A DNA stretch of 64,000 nt from Peribacillus simplex (lineage in GTDB: Bacteria; Bacillota; Bacilli; Bacillales; DSM-1321), in contig NZ_FTMX01000004.1 of the NCBI RefSeq assembly GCF_900156045.1, positions 434,001-498,000 on the forward strand. Reading direction: 5' to 3'. Below, in pieces: positions 62,737 through 64,000 of this stretch; the first letter of the stretch is position 1; every line of letters starts with the position of its first letter. The notes below the pieces were generated by a model. That model saw nothing but the letters and a program-made list of their open reading frames with translations, did not search any database and had not been told where the DNA came from. Position numbers and translations under genes: made by a program.

Positions 62737-62984
62737 AACTAACGATCAATAGTTGAATATGAGGCATAGAGGTCTTGAGCATAAAAGCACTAAGTGGAAA
62801 GACGAAATCATAAAAAATTAACATGAGATATTATTTTAGAATTTTTTTAATGAATAAACGGAAATAAATGAATAAGAACTTCCTTACCGGATTCAGGAGA
62901 TGGATCAATCGAATAAATCGTTTCCGCTATAAATTATGAACAGCCTCAAGGAGCAGAGACACTGTGAGGAACGGATGATGAGCC

Positions 62985-63256
62985 AGCCTTTCATTCCTCT
63001 TTTAAAAATGCAGTTAAAAAATATAGTTATAATAATGAAATCAGTATTCCGGGTGCATATCAGGAAGTAGTGGCAATGCCATTAACCATCTAGGCTTCCA
63101 TTAAGATTTAATAATACCCATAGAAAAAGTGGATTCAGTAACACCAAGCGAAAAATTAATGTCCCACTTATCTAATAAACAATATACTGCTTTATCAGGT
63201 ACGTCTATGGACGTCACGCATGTATCAGGAGAGCTTGCTTATCTTATAGAAAAATA
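62985..63256 (+). pseudogene. Decayed intracellular subtilisin (IspA-like) gene, C-terminal part
   Basis: One frame reads FKNAVKKYSYNNEISIPGAYQEVVAM and stops. After a gap, TPSEKLMSHLSNKQYTAL leads into SGTSMDVTHVSGELA and a stop at 63256. SGTSM is the subtilase catalytic-Ser box, usually GTSMAAPHVSG; here Ala-Ala-Pro is changed. The Asp and His catalytic regions are absent, so it is not functional. Confidence 0.75.
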
Positions 63257-63592
63257 ATAAAAAACGTCTCTAAGCCTTTCGGTAGCAAAGCTAGAGATGG
63301 AAATGGATCGTTGGGTAAAGTTTGCTAAGATTTTACTCTCAAAAAAAGCGGTCTCTCAATTTTTCCCACTTGGCATAAAACGTTTACTAGGAATATAATC
63401 CTAAAAATAAGAATAAAGATTGACAATCACACATCCTCATAATACGATACTTTACAGAATAAAAAGAATTTTCTTTTTATATTTTTTTGCCACAAAACAA
63501 AAACCGAGTTTTATATTATAAAACAACAACAACAACAACAACCTCCTTGTATATACATATTCTCCAAGCGTGCAATTTGGTTTTTTCTAATT
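63257..63592. other. Gap with a CAA microsatellite
   Basis: No gene is seen. A short run of about six CAA units lies at 63524-63542. The sequence downstream to 63642 should hold the promoter of the MFS gene. Confidence 0.4.
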
Positions 63593-63608
63593 TTGGAAGC
63601 GCTGCCAA
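63593..63608. promoter_or_regulatory. cre-like/LacI-type operator before the MFS gene
   Basis: TTGGAAGCGCTGCCAA is a near-perfect palindrome with the central CG-containing core of LacI/CcpA sites, 35 bp before the start codon. It deviates from the cre consensus at two positions, so a dedicated LacI-type regulator is as likely as CcpA. Confidence 0.5.
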
Positions 63609-63642
63609 TTACGGCGTTTTATATAACAAGGGGGGATAAGGT

Positions 63643-64000
63643 ATGGAAGCAAGAATGGAAACAAAGCAAGAAAAGCCATTGAATATTGGCCGGAAATTTC
63701 GCTGGACCGTCGTCATCTGGTTATTGATTGGGGGAATAATCAATTATCTAGACAGGGCCAACCTCTCCATAGCAGCTCCCGAAATGATGAAGGATCTCGG
63801 ACTAAGCGTGACCGAAATCGGGTTATTGGGAACTTTTTTTTCTTGGAGTTATGCATTAATGCAGCTTCCTTCCGGCTGGCTGATTGATCGGTTCGGTACC
63901 AAAAAGGTGTATACAATTGCGCTTATTTGGTGGAGCGGTGCGACCATTTTAACCGGAGCCGTTCATAAAATGAGTTCATTTATTGCTGCACGGATTTTAC
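63643..64000 (+). CDS. MFS transporter, ACS type (runs off the window)
   Basis: The first 119 residues show the ACS-family opening INYLDRANLSIAAPEMMKDLG and the loop 2-3 motif GWLIDRFGTKKVY, with three to four membrane helices before the window ends. Such carriers import sugar acids (glucarate, galactarate, hexuronates). AAGGGGGGAT precedes the ATG. It is distinct from the carrier at 50947. Confidence 0.85.
   Translation, partial: MEARMETKQEKPLNIGRKFRWTVVIWLLIGGIINYLDRANLSIAAPEMMKDLGLSVTEIGLLGTFFSWSYALMQLPSGWLIDRFGTKKVYTIALIWWSGATILTGAVHKMSSFIAARIL

Noticed and set aside
63524-63542. CAA microsatellite as a phase-variation switch
   Set aside because: Only about six units, trinucleotide, and not placed within a promoter spacer or coding start that I can define.

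Overview
The window looks like chromosomal DNA of a low-GC, Gram-positive, aerobic Bacillaceae, most likely the Bacillus/Peribacillus group. This is inferred from strong AGGAGG-type ribosome binding sites, TTG and GTG starts, a TatAd/TatCd-type export pair, a yrk/cst persulfide operon, yhaQP, csoR-copZ-copA, and two copies of a GC-rich intergenic repeat of the kind common in Bacillus genomes. No rRNA, intact tRNA or CRISPR array is present. Relics of an integrase, an IS110 element and several broken genes show repeated insertion and decay.

0-18 kb is about nitrogenous carbon sources. A first cluster holds a carbamoylase-type amidase, RidA, diaminopropionate ammonia-lyase, an M20 amidohydrolase and an amino-acid permease. 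Next comes an amino-acid-type sensor kinase (solute-binding domain, PAS, HisKA) with an NtrC-type sigma-54 regulator. A well-formed -24/-12 promoter follows, ahead of formimidoylglutamase (hutG) and the glutamate carrier gltS, then a HutD-like gene. A second amidase cluster has an unidentified multi-pass membrane protein, another carbamoylase and another M20 enzyme.

18-33 kb contains the most unusual module: a cytosine-deaminase-fold amidohydrolase with a twin-arginine signal peptide, followed by its own tatA and tatC and a DeoR regulator. A close cytosolic paralogue lies at 31.8-33.0 kb, with a GntR/FadR-type regulator and an APC permease. Gene relics (a DeoR fragment, the tail of a SnoaL-like gene) suggest the two loci share duplication history. 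Between them lie a thiamine-diphosphate enzyme/aldehyde dehydrogenase pair (minus strand), dus, an integrase/tRNA-end relic and a secreted peptidoglycan-binding protein.

34-40 kb is a reactive sulfur operon: CstR, a YdhR-like gene with an internal stop, DsrE proteins, rhodaneses, TusA proteins, a rhodanese-metallo-beta-lactamase fusion and a TauE exporter. Palindromic CstR-type operators overlap its promoters. A 21-bp tandem repeat fills the cstR leader.

40-52 kb is a sigma-54-controlled catabolic island: VOC protein, SDR, zinc alcohol dehydrogenase, a divergent PAS-AAA+ activator, a complete four-gene acetoin-dehydrogenase-type complex, a second SDR, a decayed aldehyde dehydrogenase and an ACS-type MFS carrier. 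Two near-consensus sigma-54 promoters with shared upstream TGCATCA motifs tie it together. The substrate is probably an acetoin-like ketol or polyol (inference).

52-64 kb holds an IS110 relic, a 43-codon gene, the yhaQP exporter, csoR-copZ-copA copper resistance, a DinB-like protein, a patatin-like lipase, a decayed intracellular subtilisin gene, and the start of an MFS carrier that runs off the window.
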